Virus record (IMG/VR): IMGVR_UViG_3300049893_000399
Coordinates: 1 to 49,718 of that record
DNA: 49,718 nt
Origin: a virus
Reading direction: 5' to 3' (one strand)
Shown in pieces: positions 30,189-39,422 of this stretch (position 1 is its first letter; every line of letters starts with the position of its first letter). The translations under genes and the position numbers were made by a program. The notes beneath the pieces were generated by a model, which worked only from the letters and a program-made list of their open reading frames with translations, searched no databases and was not told the origin of the DNA.

Positions 30189-31018
30189 TGAAATACGCCA
30201 TACGCTCAGTATTCATTCCGCCTCCAGATTATCTATTTGTGGCTTTTGATTTATCTCAGGCCGAAAGCTGGGCGTCTGCTTATTTATCCGGGGAAGAAAC
30301 CTTCAAAGATAATTTAAAGAATAGAGACTGTCATTCTGCTACAGCTTCTATTATCTTTGATATTCCCTATGATACTGTAGTCGAAGAATATAAAAAGATT
30401 GGCTCAGCCTATATGCCTAGATACTTAGGCAAGAAGAGTAATCATGGTCTTACATATCAAATGGGGCCAGAAGAGTTTACTGAGCAGATAAATGCTGAGT
30501 CAGAGGAAACTGGAATAATAGTATCTCTACCACAGATTAAGAAGATTAGAACTAAGTGGTTAGAGTATTATTGGAAGATACCACAATGGTGGAGAGCAAT
30601 AGAAGCAGAGATAAGAGCTACTAGAATATTGATTAATCCATACGGTAGAAAGCGTACCTTTATGGGATTCTTAAACAATCAATTATTCAAAGAAGCTACA
30701 GCATTCGTACCTCAATCTACAGTGGCAGATCATGCCTTTGGAAGAATCCAGCAAGAAAATCCAATTCCGGGCGGAATGCTCTTTATCAGAGATACTATCA
30801 AACGAAATAATATACCAGCCCGACTCTGCCATACCGCCTATGATAGTTGTATGTACGAGGTACACAAGGCAGCAGTTACCGATTTTATTCCAATGGCATA
30901 TAAGGCCATGCACAGACCTGTTATCATTAACGGTGAAGAATGTTTAATACCTGTAGATGGCGAGATGGGTGATAGGTGGGGTGAGTTATCTAAGATACCA
31001 AAGGATATGTTATCATGA
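30188..31018 (+). CDS. Split DNA polymerase A, C-part: palm and fingers
   Basis: This 276-residue protein begins MKYAIRSVFIPPPDYLFVAF and runs straight into motif A, DLSQAESW. Motif B is RYLGKKSNHGLTYQM, where the usual FGxxYG is HGxxYQ. Motif C is TAYDSCMYEV, so HDE becomes YDS, keeping the catalytic Asp. Together with the 26360-27982 product it rebuilds a full family A polymerase. No start-side intein or intron is visible, so the two polypeptides probably assemble non-covalently. It overlaps the next gene by four bases. Confidence 0.9.
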   Translation: MKYAIRSVFIPPPDYLFVAFDLSQAESWASAYLSGEETFKDNLKNRDCHSATASIIFDIPYDTVVEEYKKIGSAYMPRYLGKKSNHGLTYQMGPEEFTEQINAESEETGIIVSLPQIKKIRTKWLEYYWKIPQWWRAIEAEIRATRILINPYGRKRTFMGFLNNQLFKEATAFVPQSTVADHAFGRIQQENPIPGGMLFIRDTIKRNNIPARLCHTAYDSCMYEVHKAAVTDFIPMAYKAMHRPVIINGEECLIPVDGEMGDRWGELSKIPKDMLS

Positions 31019-31392
31019 GCTATGATCCAAAAGAGCCTAATCCTTATGATTGTGAAACTATTCGAGACTGGACAGAGTATATAAGAGATTGGGGTAAGCG
31101 CAAGGGTTGGACATATGAAGAGAAAGATGTACCAGAAAAGCTAATGCTAGCAGTAGGAGAGTTAGCAGAAGCAATGGAGGAATTTCGTAGACATAAGCCT
31201 ATATACTATGAAGTACCTTCGCCTGAAACTGGGCTATCAAAGCCAGAAGGTTTTGCTGTAGAATTAGCAGACTGCATTATACGGTTACTTCATCTGTGTG
31301 ATGTATATAAAATAGATATGCATGACATGATTCTAAAGAAAATGTTATACAATGAACAGCGCCCATATAGACATGGAAACCTCAGAGCCTAA
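31015..31392 (+). CDS. MazG-like nucleotide pyrophosphohydrolase
   Basis: This 125-residue all-alpha NTP-PPase has KLMLAVGELAEAMEEFR (the ExxE metal site) and FAVELADCIIRLLHLC (the second acidic ExxD pair), then a KMLYNEQRPYRHGN end. MazG-like enzymes hydrolyse nucleoside triphosphates or alarmones. It follows the polymerase by overlap and belongs to the nucleotide-metabolism set with ThyX. Confidence 0.85.
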   Translation: MSYDPKEPNPYDCETIRDWTEYIRDWGKRKGWTYEEKDVPEKLMLAVGELAEAMEEFRRHKPIYYEVPSPETGLSKPEGFAVELADCIIRLLHLCDVYKIDMHDMILKKMLYNEQRPYRHGNLRA

Positions 31393-31564
31393 AGAATTAC
31401 CTCATTGCCAGTATGCTGTAGGATCAATGGCATCTTATGTACAGTGTACTGCATTAGCAAAGCATATAGTTACACTTAAGAATGATACAAAGAAAACTCT
31501 ATGTGGATTACACATGAGTATAATGAGTAGAGACAATCTATTCAAGGACGTACAAAAGATATGA
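31352..31564 (+). CDS. Small Cys-containing protein, 70 aa
   Basis: Cysteines and histidines in LPHCQYAVG, VQCTALAKH and LCGLHMSIM suggest a metal site. ATG 31373 is an alternative start with a smaller overlap. Unknown family. Confidence 0.55.
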   Translation: MNSAHIDMETSEPKELPHCQYAVGSMASYVQCTALAKHIVTLKNDTKKTLCGLHMSIMSRDNLFKDVQKI

Positions 31565-31950
31565 GTACTGACTTTAGAGTAGAATATAATACTTTACAAG
31601 ACTTAGCTAAATCCTTAGGTAAACCAATCTGGTCACATATACCTATAGAAACTTTAGAGCGAGAGTTATGGAAGCGTGAGATTGTTCCCTATGGCTATCG
31701 TTATTATATGTATGATGGAGATAGAGAACAGGCTATCTTTACTGATCCTGATGCTCGCTTAAGAGCAGCTACTGGTATACTTACAGGCTTTGAGCCAGCA
31801 GATATACAGGTTAATAACAGAGAAATAAAGTCTGAAATTAAACAGAGTATGTGGCATGAAGCTTTTCAAGAAGGTTATAAGCAGCACATTAGAGAGATGA
31901 AGTCGTATGGCTTTTTCTACCGTCTAAAGGTACTGTTTAACTTGAAGTAG
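31561..31950 (+). CDS. Hypothetical protein, 129 aa
   Basis: A mixed alpha/beta N-terminus and a helical, basic end (EGYKQHIREMKSYGFFYRLK). No family is recognised. It lies directly before the DUF3987-like helicase. Confidence 0.6.
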   Translation: MSTDFRVEYNTLQDLAKSLGKPIWSHIPIETLERELWKREIVPYGYRYYMYDGDREQAIFTDPDARLRAATGILTGFEPADIQVNNREIKSEIKQSMWHEAFQEGYKQHIREMKSYGFFYRLKVLFNLK

Positions 31951-31958
31951 AAGAATAA

Positions 31959-33131
31959 ATGCCTAAGCGTCAGTGTGAGAACTGGCTTGTAACATTTAGT
32001 GAGTGGGTACTTCCTCTATCAGCAGAAGCTCCAGAGGCATATATATTCTGGAGTGGATTATTTGCGCTATCTTCCGTCTGTCGTAGACGTGTTAAGATAC
32101 CACAAAGTCTGCTAGGTAGATGGGAGTGCCCTCCTCACTTATATGTGATGTTAATTGGGCCGCCCGGCATGATTAAAACCACGTCAGCCCGTGCCGGGGC
32201 AGAACTATTAGATGAAGTAGGAGGGATAACGCAAGCAGCGGATGCAGGAAGTATTGCAGCTATAGCTACGGAGTTAGTTAATACTGAAGATGCAGCGTTA
32301 TTCTTTATCTCTGAAGAGTTTTCTGATCTTATATCTAAATCTCATGGTAAAGAAGTATATGAATTTCTAACCTCAATGTATGATGGTAAAAAGAAATTCA
32401 AAACTTCTACCCATGCACGAGGAATTGAATTAGCAGAGAAGCCCTGCATTAATATGTTAGCAGCTACTACTCCAAAGTGGATAGCTGCAAATATGACTGA
32501 AGATATTATTGGTGGTGGATTTGCTTCGCGAGTAATGTTTATATATGAAGATCAGCTTCGTGGCAAGAAACTTTTCTATAAAGATAAATTCGACAAAGCT
32601 ACTTACGATAAACTCAAGAAAGCCCTCATTGACGATCTTAAACATATAGCTACACTTCAAGGTGACTTTGATATTCCAGATGATATTCTCCACTGGATTG
32701 ATAATGATAAAGATGGTTGGTATCAACGTATGCCTACCCCAAAGAATCCTAAGCTTATGGGGTATCATAGACGCAAGCCAGCACACATGCTCAAGCTTGC
32801 AATGCTCTTTCATCTAGCCTATGATGACACGCTGACATTAAATATGGCAGATATAGAGATGGCTATAAAGACGCTTGAAGCAGCAGAAGTTAATATGTTC
32901 AAGGTCTTTGAAGGACTTGGAAGGAACCCATATATCTTTGATGTTAAGGAGATATACAACTGGTTGCTTCTTAATGGCCCATGTCCCAAGGATGTATTAC
33001 TTCGCCAGTTTGATTCAGTAGATTCTCCTTATAAGATGAATGAAATACTAGATGGTATGATAAACATGAAGATGGTAAAAGTTATAAATAAAGATGGAGT
33101 GCTTCAATACGAAGCAATTAACTTCAAATGA
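31959..33131 (+). CDS. DUF3987-like replicative ATPase/helicase
   Basis: This 390-residue protein has Walker A IGPPGMIKTTSARAGAELL (about 65-83), a Walker B-like ALFFISEEFSDLI (about 110) and a sensor segment GFASRVMFIYED (about 185). Together with a C-terminal winged-helix-like region (IYNWLLLNGPCPKDVLLRQF), this matches DUF3987-type phage proteins that work with or in place of a replicative helicase. No separate primase with a TOPRIM domain was found in the window. Confidence 0.75.
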   Translation: MPKRQCENWLVTFSEWVLPLSAEAPEAYIFWSGLFALSSVCRRRVKIPQSLLGRWECPPHLYVMLIGPPGMIKTTSARAGAELLDEVGGITQAADAGSIAAIATELVNTEDAALFFISEEFSDLISKSHGKEVYEFLTSMYDGKKKFKTSTHARGIELAEKPCINMLAATTPKWIAANMTEDIIGGGFASRVMFIYEDQLRGKKLFYKDKFDKATYDKLKKALIDDLKHIATLQGDFDIPDDILHWIDNDKDGWYQRMPTPKNPKLMGYHRRKPAHMLKLAMLFHLAYDDTLTLNMADIEMAIKTLEAAEVNMFKVFEGLGRNPYIFDVKEIYNWLLLNGPCPKDVLLRQFDSVDSPYKMNEILDGMINMKMVKVINKDGVLQYEAINFK

Positions 33132-33343
33132 CAACTAAACTACGCTATTGGGTTGTATATAAGTATGACTGTATGTGCTGTGGACACTTTGAATATACAA
33201 AAGAACCGCCCGCAAAAATTGCAAAGATTGGTCTCTGCTATCGTTGCGGGCAGCCGTTAATACAAATTAGACCTATACCTATAATGAATAATGCTGATAG
33301 GAAATATCCACCTAAAGTTAAGGACCAGAAGCTTCATCCATAG
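33128..33343 (+). CDS. Zinc-ribbon protein, last rightward gene
   Basis: CMCCGHFEY and CYRCGQPL form a four-cysteine zinc ribbon (residues about 15-43) in a 71-residue protein. Its 3' end overlaps the convergent giant gene by 26 bases, and no terminator is visible between the two blocks. Confidence 0.65.
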   Translation: MTTKLRYWVVYKYDCMCCGHFEYTKEPPAKIAKIGLCYRCGQPLIQIRPIPIMNNADRKYPPKVKDQKLHP

Positions 33344-36300
33344 GTATTGGATTAAAGTTTTCTTCCCTAGTCCTAGGCGCTTTATATTCTCCGTACTTCT
33401 TAATCAACTTCATAGTATGCTCAAATGCTATATTCAATCTTGATACTATTTCATCTATATCATACGTACTTAACATATCTCTATATTCTATGGTCTTTCC
33501 AGTTTTGCCCGGCCTTACTCCTACATCATAGCTTATATACTCTGGAGGAAGCTTGAATGGATTAACCTTAGGATCACCATAGTATCCATTTAAATCAGGC
33601 TTAGGAGATACATGTATATGCATTGCTCCTATACCAAATGTTGGCGGACCAGATCCATAGTAACCATTAACTAGCTTTACTATCTTCTTATCTGGCACAA
33701 CTACAGTATATTCCTTAAGAAAATCTAAACGCTGTCTTAATCCATCAAGATCAAGCTTATCAATTTCAGCTGGACCATAAGTTAATTCTACTGCCTCTCC
33801 TACTTCTCCTTTAAGTATAAATTCTGGATTACCAGACTTAGCTCTAAGTGCATTACCTTGAGCAATTAATCTATATCTTGGATAATCATAAAGATCACCG
33901 GGATCATGTATATCCGTAAGAAATTTATCGTAATAAGTTTTTAATAGACCACGCTCTGAAGTTTTCAGAAAGCCTGACTCTGCAAAATTATTGGGATGGT
34001 ATCTACTAAACTCTAACTCTAATCCAACCTTACCAACCTTACCTCTAAGCATCCCAACTAATGGTACAAAGGCTGCCATCTTAGCTACAGTAACAGCATT
34101 AACTAATTCTTTACTTGGTTTAGCTACAGCGGCAGCGAATAGAGCTTTAACTTCATGTGGCTTGTTAACATCTAGCTTCTTACTACTAAGTTCTACATAT
34201 GGAAATTCATCAGTAGGTGTAGCCTTAGGTAACATGGTCTTATCTAGTATCTTAGGATACTGGTTAGGATCAGCATTGCCTCCCATAATCATCCAGCCAA
34301 TTACTTCTGGTGGATAACCAGCATCTATAGCAGCTAATACCTCTCTACCATTCTGCCTAAGCATTAAAGGAATAGGCACTAAGATACCAGAGCTAGGATC
34401 AACCATAGCTGCTATATCATTCATAGCGTCAGCAAAGTTTGTAGCATCTACCTCTTGTCCCGATGCTGCACCATAAGCTATTTTACCTGCTCCCATCAAA
34501 GCCTGCCCTGCATTAATAGCTAACTGCAAAGCTGGACTCTTGTTGTCTTGATAGTCTGGCCCAAACCATTGATTCAATGCATTCATAGGAGTTAGTGCCC
34601 ATGAACTTAAATTGAATCCTGTAGCTTTCTTAGCTGCTTCCATTGCAGCATATGATGCACCGGTTATAGCTACAGCTTTAGCCAAACCCTTAGGACTTCT
34701 AGTAGCTTCATCAGTTATACCATTAAGTAACCATATAGGCCACTGACCAAACTGCCCAGCTAACTTACCAAATCTATTCCACATAAATCTTGGAGCATTA
34801 GCTTTACCATACATCCCTACTACTCTATAACCCATATCAAGAGCTAATACATCAGCAGCTTCTTTATACTTATGAGAATTAAGCTGCTTATTGAATTCTC
34901 TTACTATAGAAGGATCATACTTATCTAGTTCAATAGCCTTCTCAAATTCAGCTCTTGAAACTTTTCCTGCAACTAACTTACCTATATTATCTAAAGCATT
35001 AGGAGCTATGCCCCAATATACAAGAGCATGCATCTTCTCATATACTGTAGGCTGTAAAGATAAGGCAAATGCTAAATCAGTAACCTTATCATATATATGA
35101 CCAGCAAGGCCAACATGTCCTAATGCAGCTTCCATTGATTCTCTAGCTATCTGTTCCTGTAGAGTTTCATTGAATACTGATGTAACTCTACCCGGAATCC
35201 TACCCATCTCTACAAGTAAATTAGAGCCAGTAGCAATATCACTAAAGTGTGTCATGCCCCGCAGTAAAGCTTTATTTCCCATAGCTAGTTCTGCCATCTG
35301 TAGGCCAGTAAATAAGTCTCGGCCACCAGCAGTAAATCTAGCTCCCTGTGCCGATGTTTCAACTCCACGTAAAAAGTTCTTAGTAGTAAATGGATTCCAC
35401 TTAGCTACGAAAGCTCTAATAAAGCTAATCTGCTTCTGTTCAGGCATCTCCGGTAATTTAGCTTTTAGATACGCCCGCATCGAAGCTTCTGCAATAGCCT
35501 CCGCGTCTGCTATATCTCCCCGCTGAGCATCCAAATAATTATCAAAATACGTCTTGATACCCTTAGAGGCTAGCTTAGCAAATCTAGGCTTCTCACTATT
35601 CTGTGCATAAGAATCAGCTAATAACTTTACTTCACGTCTAATTCTAGTTTCACTTGGAGCTAAGTGTCTATCAGCAAAACCACTATTAATATACCTAAGA
35701 AGTATATCAATTGGATCAGTATTAAAGTCTGTTATATTTCCAATTCTAGTAAGATCATTTACAAACGATCTACTAGTACCATCAAGTTCAGCATATAAAG
35801 GAGTACCCTTTAGATTAACTTGATCGTTATATCTACGGAAATGGGATATATAGTTAGTAATACGTCTAGCTTCAGGTATCCCAAACTCCTTAGCTAAGTC
35901 CTTAAACATTTGTTCTATCTGTGCTACAGCAGCCCGCTTAGCTGGAGTAAAGTCCTTCATAAAATCATTACGACTAGGTGTATCTAATAATATCTTCCGA
36001 GCTAACTCCTGCACACCATATTCAGAGAATTCGCTTAATGGTGCTTTGTTAGCATCTAAGATATTAAGAAAATCACGCTCATCGTTTGTAAGCGGACCTA
36101 CTTCAGTTTCCCACTTAGCTAACTTATTCTGTAATTTCTGCCCAGTAAATTTCTTTCCCCATATAGCTCGATTAAGTCTATAATCAGCTACTCGCTTAAG
36201 ACTAGCATCACCATTGTTTTGGGTCTTAAACTTCTCTGCAAAGTCTCTAGCTATACTAACTTCAGTATCAGTTAATCTACGACTTAAACCATTAGCTATA

Positions 36301-39300
36301 AACTCTTCAGGAGTAGAAGCTTCTAATGCATGAAATATATCAGACCGATCTGCACTATCCATACCCTTAAGTAATCCCTTAGCTAAATCTTCAACCTTCT
36401 TTAGCCAAGGCATACGAGCAGCATTGAACTTTAATCCAGCCCGCTGATGTTCTAATATAGCACCAGCAATGTCTGAGCTAGGATTAAGATTACCTAAGGC
36501 TCTAGCTAATGTAACTGTATGATGTATAGGGTAAGTGAGTAGTCTAACATAATCAGCAAAGCGTCTAGTAATAGAAGAATGTGTATCACTAGCTAATGAT
36601 TCACCAAACGTTCTTGGGTTACCCTTAGCTGGAGGTAATAGCGTACTTCCACCAATACTAAAGGCATCAGTATAATCTGGTAATGCTTCTGATAATTTTT
36701 CTAGGTTATCATATACACCTATAACCTGTCCTGTGGTGCGGTTGTAGACCATCATCCTCCCGCCTGAGACTCTTTCGGCGCTCAAACCCCCAGCAGCCAG
36801 CCTAGAAGCCACCGAGAGCGATTCTTTTTCCTGAGCTTCCCTTACTGACGCCTGATTCTTTTTAAACGTTCCTAGCTCATCCTCGCTCAATTGGCGGGGA
36901 TCGACCCCGACTGGCGCTCTAGTGCTCTGCCCATACATATCTTCATGGTAAACAATACCACCATCATACCACACACGCTCTAAATTAGGAGCATGTTTAA
37001 CTTGTGTACGTGGAGCATTGACTTGCTTACCATCTTCCAATGATTGAAGAATAACTCTATCACCAGTAGAGGTAACAAAGCTATGTTCCTTACCCTTATA
37101 GATTACTAACTCTTTAGGTATAAATCCATGCTCCTTAAAACTCTTAATTACTTCTGGAGGTAACTGAACAACTGGAGCATTTTTATCTACTATGTTAAGA
37201 TTGTCACCATTAAAGATTACATAGTTATGTGTAGCAGCCTCATTTGCTAAAGTAGATCTAGAAAAGTTATCTTTAAACTTTATACCCTTAACACCTAAAT
37301 CAGAAAGAAGCATTGATGCAGCTTCATCTGTACGCTTATACTTACCTAATACTTTAGTGTTAAGGTTCTCTATAACATCACCAAGCTTATCAATATTACG
37401 ATCCATGATTAGTGGAGCATAATCCTGTAAGCCTAGCTTAGTTATAGCATCAGTTAATTCTGCATCCGTAGTATTTGGACGCTTTGATAATATCTCATAA
37501 ACAGTTTCAAGCCCCTCAGCTTTACGTGTTGCAATATCATCTACTGCACTAGCAAGTTCATGATAAAAGAATGAACCCGGCTGATTCATATCAAGAGGAA
37601 CCTGATACTGCTCAGCCAGTTTAATTATAGCAGCCTGTACTGCGGGAGGCTGTTTGCTTATAGGTAAATCATAATGTAAGAGTTCTTCTGATTTAGCTAA
37701 TAATTGAACCCTTAACTTTTTTCCTACAAGTGAGTTTTTATTAGCAACATTGACATAATACTCTGCAACACCTTTATGTTCCGCTGTATATATGCCCCAA
37801 CCAAATGCCTGTGATCCTTCTCCAGTACCTAAGAAGCTAGTATCAAACTTATCAAACTCTGCTCCAGTACCATGATGAGTTAATATACCTTCTGGCCTAG
37901 AGAATAAAACAGAATACTTGCCCGTCTTAGGATCTTTGAATATGAAAGGTACGGACGCATCTACGGCAGGAATAGGAGAGAAATATCTAAATCCTTCAGT
38001 AGTTGAAATTCTCTCTATACCAGCATTTATTATCTTATTAGCTAATTTAGGTGTAACTATCTCACCCGCCTTGGCTAAAATTTTAGGATTACCACTATCA
38101 TCAAGAACACTGGGATTATAAATATCCTCAGTTAAAACTTCTTTATTCTTTATTGCGATTTCAAATGAATTCTCTTTATTCAAAGAATACTCATGTAAAT
38201 TACCTTCCTTAACAGTAACATTAGGAAGCTCAGTAATTATTCTATTATCCTTCCTAGGCATATTCCTAAGTATAACCTGATCTATAGGAATACCATCAGC
38301 TAATTCAGCAGCAGCCTTAGCTGCGTTCTTAGCCGGAAGATTCATTAAGCTAAAATAGTTATCTCTAAGATTCAATGCATCTATACTAGATTTAATCTTG
38401 GGTGAAGGCCGTGCTCCTAATACACCTTCTAATGTAGAACCTATCAAGGCTCCAGCAAAAGCTAGGTGTAATGCATTATTGAATCGTTCATCTGGAGTAT
38501 CACCCTCACTACTACCAGCTATAAATCCGAAGGTACTTCCTTCTACTGCACCCTTAACTAACCTAGGAACAACAGTAGCAGTTTTCATTAAATTAGCTAC
38601 TTCAGCCCTAGTATATGGATCAAGTGCAGCTAAGCTTTCTGGTAACTGTCCCCAAGACTTTACATTGGTAAGCTCTTCGAGATTCTTTACACCAGTACCA
38701 TAACGTGTAGACTTACCAACCATTGTACCTATAGCAGCCCCGACATAATTAACAGTCGCTTCTTCTCCTAACTTAACTCTTTGAGCTTCTGATAATGGAT
38801 TAAGCAATTCTCCATACTGCTTCTCTACATCATCATTATTCGGTCCAAGTAATAACTTAGGAACTACCGGGGCAAAGTTATAACCAGAAGCAGAGGAAAT
38901 TACTGTAGTAGTAAATGGTGCCACTAATCCATTAAATAATCCAACAGCAGCCTTGTAATCATCATATGCAGGCTTAGCTATGCCATAAGGTATATTACCA
39001 AATGGAGTAGGTATAGTTAGATTCTTAAGCTCTTCAGGAGTCTTATCCTTAAAGAAGTTTACTACAGCTCCCGGAGCTTCCTTCACCATACTATATAAAG
39101 CTTTACCAATCTTTGGATATGTAGAAGGATGTAGAAGCTGTGAAGCAGTTTCAACTAACTTAGCATCAGCCCCGACTATAGCTTTAGTAGCTACTCGTCC
39201 AAAAGACTTAACTGCTTCATACGTACTAACTCCGGGCAATCCACCACTAAAAGCATTCTCTGGAGATGGTTCACCAAGTAACTGCTCTAGAGCTTTATTA

Positions 39301-39422
39301 GTCTTATTAGCAAAGCCTATTGGGCCATTAAGAGATATATCCTGCTTATCAAATGGATTCTCTCCAGCAGCATCAAAAGGATTTGTATTATCCTGCTGTG
39401 GTGCATCAAATGGATTTCCCAT
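33318..39422 (-). CDS. Giant virion protein with ADP-ribosyltransferase-like and amidoligase-like domains
   Basis: This 2034-residue protein is the last and largest late gene. N-terminal NPFD repeats (1-30) and helical regions are followed by an ART-like domain (about 510-750) with HHGTGAEFDKFDTSFLGTG, QAFGWGIYTA and a closing NYVIFNGDNLNIV, as in polyvalent-protein ARTs. A long helical body follows. At about 1800-1980 come VGLELEF, MHIHVSPKPD and TIEYRDML, which fit an amidoligase/GCS-like fold. Such giant proteins are likely carried in the head and ejected with DNA. Catalytic roles are inferred from motifs only. Confidence 0.75.
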   Translation of the reverse strand: MGNPFDAPQQDNTNPFDAAGENPFDKQDISLNGPIGFANKTNKALEQLLGEPSPENAFSGGLPGVSTYEAVKSFGRVATKAIVGADAKLVETASQLLHPSTYPKIGKALYSMVKEAPGAVVNFFKDKTPEELKNLTIPTPFGNIPYGIAKPAYDDYKAAVGLFNGLVAPFTTTVISSASGYNFAPVVPKLLLGPNNDDVEKQYGELLNPLSEAQRVKLGEEATVNYVGAAIGTMVGKSTRYGTGVKNLEELTNVKSWGQLPESLAALDPYTRAEVANLMKTATVVPRLVKGAVEGSTFGFIAGSSEGDTPDERFNNALHLAFAGALIGSTLEGVLGARPSPKIKSSIDALNLRDNYFSLMNLPAKNAAKAAAELADGIPIDQVILRNMPRKDNRIITELPNVTVKEGNLHEYSLNKENSFEIAIKNKEVLTEDIYNPSVLDDSGNPKILAKAGEIVTPKLANKIINAGIERISTTEGFRYFSPIPAVDASVPFIFKDPKTGKYSVLFSRPEGILTHHGTGAEFDKFDTSFLGTGEGSQAFGWGIYTAEHKGVAEYYVNVANKNSLVGKKLRVQLLAKSEELLHYDLPISKQPPAVQAAIIKLAEQYQVPLDMNQPGSFFYHELASAVDDIATRKAEGLETVYEILSKRPNTTDAELTDAITKLGLQDYAPLIMDRNIDKLGDVIENLNTKVLGKYKRTDEAASMLLSDLGVKGIKFKDNFSRSTLANEAATHNYVIFNGDNLNIVDKNAPVVQLPPEVIKSFKEHGFIPKELVIYKGKEHSFVTSTGDRVILQSLEDGKQVNAPRTQVKHAPNLERVWYDGGIVYHEDMYGQSTRAPVGVDPRQLSEDELGTFKKNQASVREAQEKESLSVASRLAAGGLSAERVSGGRMMVYNRTTGQVIGVYDNLEKLSEALPDYTDAFSIGGSTLLPPAKGNPRTFGESLASDTHSSITRRFADYVRLLTYPIHHTVTLARALGNLNPSSDIAGAILEHQRAGLKFNAARMPWLKKVEDLAKGLLKGMDSADRSDIFHALEASTPEEFIANGLSRRLTDTEVSIARDFAEKFKTQNNGDASLKRVADYRLNRAIWGKKFTGQKLQNKLAKWETEVGPLTNDERDFLNILDANKAPLSEFSEYGVQELARKILLDTPSRNDFMKDFTPAKRAAVAQIEQMFKDLAKEFGIPEARRITNYISHFRRYNDQVNLKGTPLYAELDGTSRSFVNDLTRIGNITDFNTDPIDILLRYINSGFADRHLAPSETRIRREVKLLADSYAQNSEKPRFAKLASKGIKTYFDNYLDAQRGDIADAEAIAEASMRAYLKAKLPEMPEQKQISFIRAFVAKWNPFTTKNFLRGVETSAQGARFTAGGRDLFTGLQMAELAMGNKALLRGMTHFSDIATGSNLLVEMGRIPGRVTSVFNETLQEQIARESMEAALGHVGLAGHIYDKVTDLAFALSLQPTVYEKMHALVYWGIAPNALDNIGKLVAGKVSRAEFEKAIELDKYDPSIVREFNKQLNSHKYKEAADVLALDMGYRVVGMYGKANAPRFMWNRFGKLAGQFGQWPIWLLNGITDEATRSPKGLAKAVAITGASYAAMEAAKKATGFNLSSWALTPMNALNQWFGPDYQDNKSPALQLAINAGQALMGAGKIAYGAASGQEVDATNFADAMNDIAAMVDPSSGILVPIPLMLRQNGREVLAAIDAGYPPEVIGWMIMGGNADPNQYPKILDKTMLPKATPTDEFPYVELSSKKLDVNKPHEVKALFAAAVAKPSKELVNAVTVAKMAAFVPLVGMLRGKVGKVGLELEFSRYHPNNFAESGFLKTSERGLLKTYYDKFLTDIHDPGDLYDYPRYRLIAQGNALRAKSGNPEFILKGEVGEAVELTYGPAEIDKLDLDGLRQRLDFLKEYTVVVPDKKIVKLVNGYYGSGPPTFGIGAMHIHVSPKPDLNGYYGDPKVNPFKLPPEYISYDVGVRPGKTGKTIEYRDMLSTYDIDEIVSRLNIAFEHTMKLIKKYGEYKAPRTREENFNPIPMDEASGP

